Of a DNA stretch of 64,000 nucleotides, positions 32,317-45,011 are shown piece by piece. How positions within the stretch are numbered: the stretch's first letter is position 1; the number at the start of each line of letters is the position of its first letter. A program made the position numbers and the translations under genes. The stretch spans positions 310,001 through 374,000 of the forward strand of contig NBIV01000028.1 in NCBI GenBank assembly GCA_003194525.1, in the 5' to 3' direction. The notes beneath the pieces were generated by a model. The model made no database searches. It was not told the DNA's origin and worked only from the letters and a program-made list of their open reading frames with translations. Origin of the DNA: Gracilariopsis chorda (lineage: Eukaryota > Rhodophyta > Florideophyceae > Gracilariales > Gracilariaceae).

Positions 32317-35300
32317 AAATGATCTCCAGCCTAGGGTTATTGCTCCACATCCCGAGTGCAGCGTGTGCGAGACGCGTTGGTACGTGTAATCGAATAAATT
32401 TGTGTTGCTGGGTAGGAGTGGTGAGCCATAAGTAATGAAATAGCTTCTGAAATCCGAGTTAGGATCCAAGACTGGGGACTTGGGTTCATCCCCATGTGTG
32501 TGTCAGTTGACTGAGAAGGTCGGGGCGCTGGAGGCAAATTACTACACCGATGGCCGCTCCGAGCTGCTGACTATCACAATATCTATATATTCTAGGCCAA
32601 TGCACCATGGCAAGCACCTACTGTGCGGAAACCAAGTAAGTGGTAAAATCTACATGTGAGCAGCACCGTTCTGTGCTCGCGCTAATAGCCCGTATCGGTA
32701 TCACTGGTCACCAGAAAATACCTGCACTGCATGAACAGTCGTCAGCCACTTAGGACAAAAAAATACACCCGGGATCATCGAATACTCCTGAAAGCACATA
32801 TCTCTCCAGTTAAAAGTGGAGCCTGCCGATGCAATTGTCTATTTAAGCAGCAGAACATGGGGTCATCCATGGATTCTCCGAACACATCCAAAACACGGTT
32901 CGCAAACTACAGCGAGTGTGTCTAGTCGTTTTCTCAACTTCGAACGATGAATACATCAAACCATCAACAGTGTTCCCAATGTAGGAGAATGACCATTCGG
33001 CAGGTGCAGCGGTGAAGTAACCATGGGCTGGGTTGGCAGAGGTCAGGTCATTGCTGGCTGAAATATTCCACGTAGCCAAGCTGGGAGCCTATGCAGGAGA
33101 TACCAGGGGACAGTGCGAGTGCCAAGGCACTGTGGCAATAGATTTTATTATGTAGCTAATTTTGTTTAATTTAGTAGGATAGTTTCCAGAGGTCAGAGCG
33201 CCTCGCCAGCCATATAGGGCTGCTCGAGTGCCGTCGATCTCCGAAGCGTAAAGACAAGCCCCCTCACCGTCTTCTTGCCGCCATATGCAGCGAGTAGGAC
33301 TCCAAAGGCCTCCAAGCCATCGCTACCATTCTACCGACCTGTAAGTACTTGAGATAGCGCCCGCCCATTGCGCCTCGCTGCCAGTTGGTCCCAGCGTCAC
33401 TAGTAGACCCCGTGGATTGTCTCCCCAGTGGCTGGCTCTTTGCCCTGCTACTGCCCCCTAGTATACTACTATTCCAGTTGGCCGAAGGACGTAGTATTCT
33501 ACTACAACCAACCAGAGCAGCCTTCTGTGCCACCTTCAGGTCCTGTGGCATATTAGCTGAAGGCAGTGGTAAGCAGAAATAGGAAACCGATCGGGCAGCG
33601 ATTTGGCAAGCGTGGAAAGCGACACGAGTGGGAATATTTTGCAGAAAAGGTTGGTGCTGTTAATGGCTGAGATGTCAATGTTTTTGTAAAGTGGTACCTT
33701 ATACTTTGAACTATTTTTCAGAGTGATAAAGTAGTGCATTGCACACTGCAAGGCAACTGGGGAACAAAGGGCTGTGTACAGTATTTCTGTGGCGCACCCC
33801 ATGATTCTACTTAGCCAGAGTGGACAGCACCTCAATAATCAGTAAAGCCAGAAGTGTTCTCACTAAGCGGAGTAGTATCTGGCTCTAGTTGGCGATAGGA
33901 CTGCCCACTAGCCTGTTTTACTAACTTGCACGGTAAAACAATATTTTTGCACGACCGCCAGCGCTCTACAAGTGTTCCCTCACCACGCTTGACGCCAGAG
34001 CCAGTCCGGTCTTGCAGCGCTTGACTAGCTTCTTCTGACTTCAACTTTTCCGATAATTGAGCCGGTCTCCCGCCTAGGCTTTCTGGAAATCTCTTTATGG
34101 AACCCAGATGTACGTCCGACCGGTCAGAACCTTACATTACGAATTGCGTCTCCCCACAGGTCTAGTACTGACTTCGCCGACGGCATTAATTCCTAAGACT
34201 AAGTTGTTCGTACCAGCGTACATACTGAAAACTGCGATAATCTGCCACCCTTTAGCGACGTCAAAAGAGAATGCTCTTGCATCAGCCGGACGTATTGGGT
34301 TGACACTCAATCGCCCATCCTGAAGTATTCTCCAAAGCACCGTGGTTCTACCCACATTCAGTACGAGACGAAGATCTCATCAACCAGTACGTGGGGATTG
34401 GGCGTATCTCTGATCACTTCCTGCTTCATGCGACATAAAAGGATGACTAGGTAGCGCATTGCGCGCTTCTCGAGAACGCAATAACCTGGTTTGAAAACCA
34501 GCGCATGAAAGAGGCGCGTGTTTTTTCACGAAGATGATTTGCCAGCAGATGATTCGAATCATCGGAACTGTCCTTCAGGACATCTCCTGGACATCCGACT
34601 CTTGGGTAGCCAGAACGAACGGTGAAGTTGATGACTAGGTAGAGAAACACGGAGAACTCCGCAGAGACGATGGCGGGGTTTCTGCGGTGTGAAGCAGGAA
34701 GCTCTGTATTTTCAGCCATCACTGCTTCAAGCGAAGCTCTGCTACCTTTGCAAACGCGACATTTCCTTCTGGGAATCTTCCCCGTGGGAATGACGCACAA
34801 GGTCAAAATTGGAGTTCTTAGTCCCATATCAAATGATGGAAGCTGAGCTCCTCAGTTCTGCTTCTCTGGCTGGCCAATACGTCCCAATTCCAGAACATTG
34901 GGCTACAATTGAGTCTCTTGGGGGTTATCTTGTGGTTTTATCCCCTTCAATAACCTTTAGAGGATCTCATTTACTCAAAGATTCGTATTGGGGAGTTTGG
35001 GTCGTGGCATTCACGGACTTCATTACCAAGATGGATGTTTATATTCTTTTAGATGCCTACGCCGCCCCCCGATTGTGCTATATGAGTCAGAAATCTTGGA
35101 TATAGAGTAGAAGTGTCGGCCGTCCTGTCATGCTTGAGTGATGGGCTTATAAGGAGCAGATCTGTCACCTTATGGACGTCATAAACCAGATTACGTAGGA
35201 TATAGTTCCCCAGGACCAGGCAGCACGTGGAAGGTGCGGGCAGAAACTGTAGTGCAATGGCCCCTCAAGGGGATTCAACCAAAGTGGTTTTTCATATCTA

Positions 35301-36789
35301 TCGCATTGGTAAGCCGTATTGTCACGGAGGAATATGAGTCGGCATGGGCTGATAGCCCATTGTGGGGATTTCCCTTAGAAGGGTAGGTAATCCCGCACAC
35401 GTGTGCAGCGAGCCGCCGGACACAGTGCGTGCCATCTGAAGTGCCACAGGGCCCACGTGGAGTGCTGGTAACCGGTGTGCCGGATAGTAGATATTTTAGA
35501 TAATTTCCGACTGTAGCATTGTCGGCGAGCCTGTATAAGTAGCGGCCGGCGCCGCTACCCCCACACAGTAAAACCCAACAAGGGACTTGGCTCTGAATAC
35601 TTTTCCGCTGTTGAGCGGCTACGACTCCACTCTAGGAGAGTGTCTCCACCGATCCACCTTGCACACCGAGGAGTGACTGCCCGTAGCATACGGTATATTT
35701 ATTATTTGTTGGTTATTCGTTCTACAGTTTCAGACCGCCCATACGGACCTTTCTTCTCCGCCCTGTACGCCAGGTTTTGCCCGTGGTCTTGGGATTCTTC
35801 GCCACTGTCACCGGCCGGCACTCGCACACGTAGCTTGCGCGAACCTCCCTCCTTTTTGTCCCTGGAGATCTGCCGTTTACACGGACTATTCCCAACTTCT
35901 GGGTTTACACCCCCGCCCTCCATCGGTACTGCCGGACCGGATCACCCGGATTTACACCCGGTTCACGCTGATCCCATCGGAGAGCTCAGTCTTTGAGTTA
36001 CCCTTCTTAAGGGAGCAAGGCTGAACACCTTGGCGTGTCGTTCCGCCGTCGCGGCTGGTTCTCCCGGCATTCGCGGATTGCACTACAGAAACGCAAGGAG
36101 TCCACCGAAAGAACGGCTGAAGCCGGTGACATCATATGGTATGATCTATGGACTCTTCCGAGCGTGTTGTCCGAGCAAGCTCGTTACATACGGAGGAATC
36201 GACGTGCGTAACCTCCCAGTTAGCGCAGACCGCATGTGTTTGATCCAGAAGTAGGGTTGATGGACTACATGTCCGGGGAAGACGACTACGATTGAGACAA
36301 AGAGCCCAAATAATGGAAACAGATGTTTCGACTCCAGGAGACGACATCGTGAAGGGTCCACAACGTGCAACCCTGGGTTTCCAGCAACCTCAGCAGGGTA
36401 TTGCAGACGAGGAGGCTGAGCTCGAACTATTGAGGCCATTCGTTGAAGAGACATGCATTCCAACAAGCCTAGTTGGCGGCGATCGTCAGCAAATGTTAAG
36501 GTTTCGGAGTACCAAAATGGGAAAGGACGCATAGGATCCCAGAGACTGAGCACGTGCCTTGTGCGATTTCTTCGCAAACCTACTTGTGCCGGGAGTAGGG
36601 TAGTCCCTGACCACTAAACGTATATTTATCAAAGCACTGCTGAACTGGCTACAGTCTTCGTGCATAACCTGTGACCAGGAGCTGTCCTTACCATTTCACT
36701 TCAGTGGTCCATTGTTTTCTTGTTGAGCATGTCCATTAGTGGTCTAAAAAGAGCGTCCACAAGATTCGCCAGTACCAGCGAAGTCTTCC
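32317..36789. other. Gene-poor repeat debris
   Basis: No gene with a recognisable domain in about 4.5 kb. Frames such as 34,447-34,827 minus and 34,809-35,105 plus have no family signal. Near 35,344-35,360 is a 7 bp hairpin (ATGGGCT/AGCCCAT). The stretch 35,400-36,030 looks LTR-like and ends with a word similar to the ends of the other LTR-like repeats (GAGCAAGGC, then GAACACCTT). The plus frame 36,292-36,534 lies where an antisense gene would sit in the older chromovirus but shows no visible similarity to it. Confidence 0.35.
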
Positions 36790-38655
36790 GTTGGTGATAA
36801 CGCACTATGTGCGACCGACATAGAATCCAGATGGGCTCCCAGGTGTCTGCTGCGGGCAGATTGCTCTACTTTCGCACTTGATACCGCATTGTGAGGTCAT
36901 TCTCGTCTTGAACATAGTCAACAATGCGGTCGATAACGTACTCATCCGCGCCTTCACGTAGTTCTGCACCTTGGGGTGTCCCTTTTCGGCGGGGTCCTCC
37001 CTTTTCACAGCAGTAGGGTTTGATTCTTCATACCTGAAGAGGTTCCGAATTTCCAATGTCGTCCTTATATCCCTAAATACTACCTGGCTTCTCCAGTTCA
37101 AGCTAAAATTCGGATTATCCGAAATCGTTGACGAAGACGAAGCAACTGAGGCTACCGTACGCCTACTTCGTTCCTCTCTGAGAGGTTGTGTGGTGTGAGT
37201 TGAAAATTGGGGTCGCTTCGGGAACAAACTGGTTCAGCAATTGCAGGTGGACTGGTGGCAGTGACCTCAGGGGTGGTTATCACGAACTTGGGAAGAACGC
37301 TCGCGAGCTTCTCTCTTTGCAGTTCCCTTCCACTTCTGGGTAGGCTTCCCTGTTCGAATTCATTGGTGCTGTGATCAGTGGTTCCTTGTTCTTCACGGGG
37401 TCTTGGAAGTTGGGCGAGAACGCACTTTTCACGGAGAGGTGGAATAGCGTCACCTTTATTTGGCCATTGAACGGTCTTCTCAGGACGTACCGATAGCAAT
37501 TCGTGTTCGACAGCGCCGGCGCATAAACGTGTCTGCAAGACGTTCTCCACGTGGCCACATCGCCACAATAAGTAGCGAGGCACCAGATTTGCAGTGCTTT
37601 TGGATGGCGGCTGTACGTTGGCTCGACCAGAACGCGGAGCGTTGGATAATTCGCGACTGGTGATTGGTTGTGACAGTGCTTTCAATTCCGTGGAAACAAG
37701 GTCAACGTCCTCCAACTAAGCAGCAGTGGCTTGTACCGGTGGTCCGTTACGAGTGAGATCTGGGGCTACCAATAAAACGATATCGTGAGATTCATTGTCA
37801 TCGTTTCTACGGAGTACCACCGTTTCCGAGTCAAGCTCGACTATCTCAAATGGACTCGAAACACTTGAGGATAGCGTTTGCCTCTTTCTGAGCTCTCTTC
37901 TTTATTTAGTTCGTCCTTTGTGACCATTAAACAAGCACGAAAACGTGACCACGAACCCGCAGTTCAACCCGGAGATCCGAAATCATCAGGTGCAGAGTAG
38001 CATCGTCATGCCTCTTCTAGCGGGCCTGGACTCGTTTCAACTCCCTCGTGCTGTGATCTGCACTTCTCCTCAGATCTTTCGGGAACTTGAGGTGATGCTT
38101 CGTCAATTTCGGCGCCATTGACTGGCTCTCATTTTCCAGCGCCAACGGTTGTGCCAGCGGGTGGCGTGATAGAACCACCTCGAATGGGGCAATCTTGGTA
38201 CTCAAATGTACCTGTCATAGGCGTAGCACAGAGTATCAGTGTAAAGTTGTCATTCCTTGGGGTGCTCTGCGACAAAATGAAGAAGTGCGACAAGAAGTAT
38301 GCGATCAAAATGCTCAACCTGGTTGTTCGTCTGCGGGAGATAGGTTGTGGTAGTGATGTTTCTCACCGCAAGCATGCGGCATATATCTTGGGATTAGTTC
38401 GCAAAGAGGTCCTTTCCATTTTCTGATAGCAGATTTAACGGCAGTTAGTACACGTAAACCACTTTCCAGGATGAATTCTTGTGTGATGACCACGGCTGAG
38501 ATCCGTCTGAGCAGGACAGTGCGAGTTAGCTCCGAGAAGTGGTCTATTAGTACAAGAAGATACTTGTGTCCTCGGTTGGGGAGAGTAGGCTCGCCCAGGA
38601 TGTCAATGCTGACGTAGTGCAAAGTGTGGTGCAATGCCCCAAAGGGGAAAAACAC
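36790..38655 (-). pseudogene. Older chromovirus integrase and chromodomain (relic)
   Basis: Minus-strand fragments match the young chromovirus Pol in order. Integrase starts near 38,655 with HYVSIDILGEPTLPNRGHKY (first Asp) and a degraded LVLIDHFSELTRTV. The TTTYLPQTNNQ-like region and HFVAEH follow in other frames. STKIAPFEVVLSRHPLAQPL (from about 38,203) matches the post-core region. At 36,877-36,950 IDRIVDYVQDENDL and at 36,796-36,853 ADTWEPIWI mark the chromodomain. Stops and frameshifts occur throughout. Polymerase and RNase H are missing, replaced by unrelated sequence. Confidence 0.75.
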
Positions 38656-39330
38656 CGAAAGACGTTCGGGATCTTCCCCTCACGAGGTGAACCCAGTTGG
38701 GTAGAGCCCTCCCAGAGGTGTCACGGCGAAACCGGTTTGTAAGACCAGGGACACCTGTCGCGACTCGCGCAGGGAGGTGAAGGCGAAGAATCGGTATCCG
38801 CGTGAGCGGGGTGTGATCCTCAGTAGAGGTATGTTTCCACGTAAGTGGGGGTGTGTGAGCGGATGCGCACACGGGGGCCGCGGATAGCGGGAGGTGCTAC
38901 CCTAAAAAGGGGGAAAAGGAAGGGCGAAGAGGAGGAAGAGAGGACGATGTGAGTCGCGAGAGTGACGAACAGATACGGCGATGCCGGTAACAATATCCCT
39001 ATACAGGGCGAAACACCAATATGATTGGAACAATTATACTCCCAGTGATGGGTTTCTTTAGATGTGCAAGGGGGTTAGATGTCCCGTGGTTTACGGCGTT
39101 TCCCTCCAAGGAAGAGTAGAGCACGCGTGCAAGTGGTAACAACTAGAGCCAATTCCCCAGGTTGGGGTCACTTGTTGGGGAAGGTTTACTGGTGCGACGG
39201 CAGTGCGCCGTCGCACTAAGTACTAGCTTCCCAGAAATGGGTGTGAAAATAATAAATAAAATCAACTAAAATACTCCACATTTCGTGGCAACATCCACTA
39301 CTGTGGCCAACCGCCAATTGGCCCAAAACC
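38656..39330. repeat. LTR-like segment with stem-loop
   Basis: Non-coding block interrupting the relic integrase. It contains a perfect 10 bp stem-loop (GTGCGACGGC 39,192-39,201 and its complement 39,207-39,216) followed by AATAATAAATAAAATC. That is the same layout as the young LTR, with stem-loops then AATAAAACTAAATAAATT. Probably a solo LTR of a related family; borders are uncertain. Confidence 0.45.
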
Positions 39331-40008
39331 GTGTCCCACGTGTCCATACCCATCATTGTGGGGCGTAGTTCATATACACACTACACAACCGATAATATCG
39401 GGAAAACGATCAAGTACCAAGAATCCCTCCCTGAGGGCGTTGCACTTCACAAAGGAACTTTTGCCGGAAATGGTTTCAACGGTCGTTTCGTTTATCAGAG
39501 CTTAATCCAATTCCTCGCGCATGATGTGTACACCGTTGCCTCAGCATGCCAGTCCATCGCGAGTTGCTACATTAAAATGGTCTTCTGAGAGTAATACAGA
39601 GCTTAGTTTCGCTTTGACGTGCAGTTATTTGGAAGTACTGCGCAAGGTGAAATACGCGACTCTTTGGAAGGTTTGAAATCACGATTTGGTTCCATGCTTC
39701 GACAGTTCGAATTAATACCTCTCGTTCACAAAGAAAAGAGGGTAGTCGTTCCCCCTGTTAAGACGAGAGCGTATTAGAGTGCAGTAAATTTCCGCTTCTT
39801 GCTCACGAAGGAGCTCTTCCAACTAAATATTCTTGAGATGTACGAACAGCTCCGTATTGGTGGATTGCGCAATAAACTGGTCCAAAGTGAGGTTTTCCTC
39901 CCCATCCTACATATGTTCAGCGTCAGAAATGGGGTCTATAAGAGGTATGTTTTCAGCTGGTCTCTCTCAATGTTTGTAACCGCGACAGCTCGTGGGCATG
40001 TACGATAG
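39331..40008 (+). pseudogene. Decayed reading frame, unrecognised
   Basis: One plus-strand frame runs about 225 codons with four stops: TGA at 39,586-39,588, two shortly after, and one near 39,775. The composition between stops is protein-like (for example GSTAQGEIRDSLEGLKSRFG and KELFQLNILEMYEQLRI). No family recognised; possibly a fragment of a transposon gag-like protein. Confidence 0.35.
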
Positions 40009-40093
40009 AACGTCATTTTTTGTCCTTCACATCGAAGTCAAACTCCAAAAGGCGTAAGTGTGGAGCAACACGTATGCGCATACCCTTCAGGAG

Positions 40094-40980
40094 AGGTGCT
40101 TGATGAATGACTTGGAACCGACGTGGCACTGGTTAAACTCAGGAGTGAGTGGACCCTCAGATATTTTGAGGAAAATCCGATGTGAATTTTATGTGGTATT
40201 TGCGGACCAGTATGGATGATTTCTACGATCCCTGGAGTAGATGGACGCATAGTAAATGTAGCAATGTTATTCATGGCTGGCATGATTCACAAGTGTCGTG
40301 TCGTGCCGTGGCCGACCGTGCCGCTCAGTGACACAAACATGTGGACCAAAATTGTGACACAATACAGTATTTGTACTCTTAGTTTTATTATGACCCAGTA
40401 GTAATTAAGGAAGGACGTCCTTGATGTTTCATGCTGAGGTAAAGCTAAGCTGTAACTTTGCTCTGAGTTTATCGCCTGCGTGAAATAACCAACTTTTGCT
40501 GGGGTTTCACTGCATCCGCGTTCGGTATAATCACTGGGGCAGAATCAACAAGCCCCTCTGATCGGTCTCACTCCGTGGGTATGCCCAGTTTTCACTGTTT
40601 TTTAACCTATTGGCTCCTGTTTCATGTGGGAGCAGATAGTGGTTGGACCCGGCATTAAGGTTTTCAGTGCTGACTAAATAAGCAACACCAACACGACCGG
40701 GTCTCTTTCGACTTTCCACACGACCCATCGGTCTTAACCCTTTTTTTGATTCTGTACCGCTTTTCCGCGTTTCCCATTCAGATTCTCCGTGAGCCCTAAC
40801 ACTGCTTACATGAACTTGTGTACTACTTTTGCCCGCTGGTAACTCGGTTCTCGGTAACAGCTTCGTCTGTATAACCGAATTTCACCTCGGTTATACACCC
40901 AAACACTGTATGGTCCAGAGAGCCCTGTAATTTTGCTTGCCTTGCAAGAACAGAAATCCGCGAACAACTTGAAAGAATGT
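40094..40980. repeat. Uninterrupted copy of the older LTR-like repeat
   Basis: About 890 bp similar over its length to 22,410-23,012 joined to 32,040-32,316. The chromovirus insertion point corresponds to about 40,690 here, in AGCAACACCAACACGACC. Non-coding; probably a diverged solo LTR. Confidence 0.8.
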
Positions 40981-41639
40981 CTTTTGTAAGAAAATCTCTT
41001 CAGAAAAGGCTTTCAAGTTTCCAAATGTCAAAATGACCAAAACCAAAGACGTATAGTTTGGGTCTTCCCTAAATGTTATTAAAATGCAAATCAAATGATT
41101 CTGTATGTTGTATAGGAGCATCAGCTACCCAAATAAAGTTTAAATAATGGAAGCTACTCTGTTTCAAGATCATAGAGTTCAAAAACGTTAATATTGTGTA
41201 ATCTTGAATTTTTTTCAAAAACCTACTCGAAGATTCATTGTAGAACAAATTGGCAAACTTGTTTTTCGTATAAGAATATACATGCATGTATGCTTAGCTT
41301 ATGGTTATTGGTAAGAAGGTATTTCTACAGATAGTATAATAAGAGATTCAGTTTACCTGAAATGAGTTATAGATCTACGGGGATTTGGCAATTGCCTTTT
41401 TTATTAATTTAAGGTATTATTTGATATACTTGAATTTATGTTAGGGTTTGAAATATAATCCTTTTCTCAAATAATTCACTTGTTATTTTCGTAAAGGTTT
41501 GAGTTTAAATATTTGTTTGATATGTGTATCGTAAGAACAATATGGGTTGGGTGGTTATGATTTAAGGTGGGTTTAAAGCAATGAAAGATTCATAATATAT
41601 AATTTGTGATCTGTTGAACTATTAATTTTATGTCATTTA
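40981..41639. other. AT-rich island
   Basis: About 660 bp dominated by A/T runs, unlike the balanced composition of surrounding sequence. No gene. Comparable to 20,880-21,480 and parts of 45,730-46,000. Confidence 0.55.
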
Positions 41640-41856
41640 CTGCCACACCAGCCGGATGCAGTTGCCTGGTTTGTCGCAGGGAGGAGGTAAAATTTAGACG
41701 TGTCAATACAAAGTTTTGAGCAATACACTAGTCGTTAGAAGGCTATTTTTGGATAGGTTGGCCCCCAATGGACTGCAAGCTGTCTATGTATAAAGAAAAG
41801 TCGGGACAGGCAGGTATACATCTACTGTAAGTACAGTTGGCCCAATTTGGGACTTC
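41640..41856 (+). repeat. Left arm of a 220 bp inverted repeat
   Basis: Matches the reverse complement of 46,318-46,539 at roughly 80 percent by eye, with shared words such as AAAATTTAGACG, ACTAGTCGTTA and TTGGCCCCCAATGGAC. The arms flank about 4.5 kb containing the gag relic and the hAT-like relic. Confidence 0.8.
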
Positions 41857-42111
41857 AGAATGCTGTAAACTTGTAAATTGAATTCAATCGTCATCAATCG
41901 GCACTGGCTTTGTCTGGGCCCTCGCTACCTCACATTCCGAGAAAGCACTGTTCATAAGTGGCAGCGATAATCATGAATTGTGCACACTTGTTGCAGCATT
42001 GCAGAATTGTAATAAGTGTGAGCCGCTCGTACTGTGGCCAATCAGCGCGTATTGCTGCGCGCAGTGCGCCCATTCTCACTGGTTTGTTCACATTTTCTCT
42101 CCACATGCTCC

Positions 42112-43501
42112 TCAATGATTCATAAAGTTGTAGTCATAGACTACAACAGCTCCATACGCCCAGCGTTTCGTTTTATCTCCGCCACTTGACCTTAACTGCC
42201 GTTGGAAGTACACGTTTCTGCACCTTAAGGCCTTGCTCCAGAGTTTCTCGGAAAGAGTTTCGGTCATTCCCGTGCTCTGCCGGTAGGAGGTGACGTCGGC
42301 GTCGGCATCCGCAATCACCTCGTCTGTGATGTACCGTTTGAAGTGGAAGTTGACCACCTCTGGGTACGTCATCAGGAATTCCATTACTGGATCATCCACA
42401 ACGGCGCTTTCTCCTGTGAGGTGGGGGTTGCAAGAGGGAGTGCGCCTGCCTAGTGATATAAAACTGAAAGGATAACATGGTGGCACCTTCATGCACGCCG
42501 TTTTTGTTACACGCCGAACGGAAGCCTGTAAGGAAGTTCAGCACTGAGATGGGGTCTTCGCCTGAAAAGGTGTATTTCTTCATTTTAATATCCATTTGGC
42601 GCTGAATCTTCGTAAGCCGTTTAGCGACCAACGTGTCGTAAAGAATGGAGCGGTTATTCAACCTGTAGGTTTCATAATCCAACACCTTGGCGAATAGATC
42701 GTTTAACCGCACGATCTTCTTGACCATTGGTCGTTTCTCCTTCAAAGTCGCGTTATTATCTGAGTCAGAGCTGTTCTCGGAATCGGAACCCGTACTACTC
42801 TCCAAATCGGGGTGTCTTCTATTTCTTCTTTTGTCCTTCGGTTTTTGGCTTCGTCTTTCCTGAGTGGTGTCTGGGGGTCTGACGTGGTTCCTGTTATCGA
42901 GATTCACCACCGGAGTATCATTTCCTCCTCTCCGAAGGTGAATTTGGTCGGGACCGGTATGCTGTCCTCCTCCGTGAGGTATCTGGTCCATACAGTTCAT
43001 AGTGGTATTCCTAGGGCTTCCCCGTTTCTTTGCGACGGTATCTTGTCCTCCTCCGCCACGAGGAATGGCAGTATTCTGTCCTCGTCTGCCCTGCGTTACA
43101 TTAGATTTTGATAGAAGGAACCTGTCCTGTACGGAAGATGCACTTCGAAACGCGGCTCCCGGTTGTAGTTGAGTGATTTGGGAGCGAGCCTCCGCTCGGA
43201 TAACATCAGAAATCACCTCTTGGAAAGCATCCGCTTCCAAGAGAGCGTCTGCCGCGTGGTGCGCACTTTTGAGCGCTATCTACGCCACTAGGGCATGGTG
43301 GTGGGATCCAATATGCGCCTCAACACCTGCAGGAATCCGTTCGGCGACCTCTTGCGAGAGCCAATCAGGGAGGCGTGGGGCCATAGACTCGATATGTGTA
43401 TCAGGTTCTATCGCACCCTGGGCCTGGATCTCTTGAAGTGGCGGTGGTTGTGACGCCGTCTGGGGTTCTTCAACTTCTACTGCTTCATTATCCTGAGGCA
43501 T
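42112..43501 (-). pseudogene. Gag of an older chromovirus (relic)
   Basis: The frame 42,392-43,240 has RLNDLFAKVLDYETYRLNNR and YTFSGEDPISVLNFLTGFRS followed by NKNGVHEGA, closely parallel to residues 318-395 of the young Gag. A frameshift leads to 42,112-42,492, with YPEVVNFHFKRYITDEVIAD and YRQSTGMTET matching residues 432-467. The piece 43,280-43,501 supplies part of the N-terminus in the same frame as the middle piece, separated by a stop. A separate, older family in the same lineage. It is non-functional. Confidence 0.85.
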
Positions 43502-44282
43502 GGAGGGGGTATCCGCTGTCCTCAGGTGGTGTAGTTCTCTTAGGCGTTGTCAGAACTGTTCGACACTGGAGCCGGCTTTCCGTCAGAGACGTTCAGCATC
43601 ATCCAGCACGGCGGTGGGTCCTTGAGTGGGGCTGCGCGTGTTGCATCCATCCTGGGAGGTCGGTGCCTGAGGAGCCTGAGAGCGAGTTTCCAGGGTGAGT
43701 TCTTGCGGTCCATTGTGGAGTAGGTCGGGGTGATTTGCTTCCACTTCCGAATCAGATAAAGGAAGGATTTTTACTACGAGGGAGGTCCAGTAGGTGCGAT
43801 TGTAGCGCTGTTCTGTCGCACTCCGTTAGATACACCTTAAGGAACAAATCATCTCAGTCAGGAAACCAGTTGTGGTACAGCCAGTGGTGAACATAACGTC
43901 CGTAAAATAGGACTTTTAGATTCGGCCCAACAAATGGGTTCCAATAGGTGGTGGTTTCCCTAATATAGGAGCGGCGACCGGGGGAATCCTGAAATGAGAT
44001 CCGCAAGCACCAAGCGAAGAGCGGGTTTACTGGGCAGACGATAATCTTACAGGCACTGCTATGGGACGCGGTGGGTATCACTGGCCTAGAAAACACACCT
44101 AGAGGATGACTTAATAGTGTACATGACGGTGAGTATCACGAGGTTGAAACATACAACGTAGAAAAAGCCTCGAGGGTGCCTGACTTACGTCCTGGGAGGT
44201 GGAGCTTCCAGCGGCGCACTATATACAGTGCTGTGACCTGACCTCGACGGAAACTATATACTACACCCTATAAAAATCTAAA
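43502..44282. other. No gene seen
   Basis: About 780 bp between two transposon relics. It may include the 5' LTR of the older chromovirus, but I found no matching second copy. Confidence 0.3.
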
Positions 44283-45011
44283 TTAGGTTATTCTACGTAG
44301 TAGAATTACAATCCGCTGGAACAAGTCCTCTGGAGTGGTGTGCCACGCGGCACCAGTTTGAAAATACGAGTACTCCGATACGTTTTTTCTGTAACAGCCC
44401 ATCCTTAGGAGTATGCGTAGTACCCACTGTACTACAGGTATCTCCGCTATGTCTGGCCTCAAAAAGTCTGCTACATGAGCTTGGTCTTGTGACGCCGCAA
44501 GTCTTCGATGGGAGCACATGAGTATTTCCCTTGCGCGTTTGACAGATCCAATGTTGTCTGTGACAATTCCAGCTACTTCGTCAAAATCTCTGGAATTTCT
44601 GATGGCGGTCTTAGCCACTCTGACGTCATAATCTGCATTTCTCTTCTCTGCTCCTGAGTTGATAGTCTCCATAAAGAACGTTCTAATGGTAGGTCGAGAA
44701 GCTCCTGTAACTCTTACGAGTATGTTAGTCATAGGAGAATCTGTGAAATTCTCCGAAGAATCAAACATCAAGTTCGCAAAACCCGGCTCGAGCAGGTTGC
44801 TAAACTGGCTAAGAACACGATCGTCGATAATTAAGTTATACTCTGCAGTGATTACTTGCAGCTGAAATCAAGTAATAACATTAACCCCATTGCTAATGAA
44901 CTTCGAGTACTCCATAAAGGGCCTGTCCCGGCCTGTGTGCCTATTAAGCAACGCAAAGGCCAAGTTTTTGTCCAAAAACAATCTGGCCAAGAACGAACTG
45001 GCCAGCCTCTG
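44283..45011 (-). pseudogene. hAT-like transposase with DUF659-type region (relic)
   Basis: The minus frame has the pattern of hAT-type transposases. It opens with LASSFLARLFLDKNLAFALL and FMEYSKFI, the usual l-x-RFF-x-D-x-nlaF region. An in-frame TGA (about 44,872) follows. Then come LMFDSSENFTDSPMTNILV (the SDGWTD-like catalytic stretch with Asp) and FDEVAGIVTDNIGSVKRAR (the VTDNaxN-x2-kA motif). The C-terminal dimerisation part is truncated or unrecognisable. Broken and non-functional. It sits between the two inverted-repeat arms, but their relation is unproven. Confidence 0.55.

Noticed and set aside
36292..36534. Plus-strand frame near the older chromovirus 3' end as a vestigial antisense gene
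   Set aside because: Position is suggestive but I see no sequence similarity to the young antisense frame and no basic-zipper layout.
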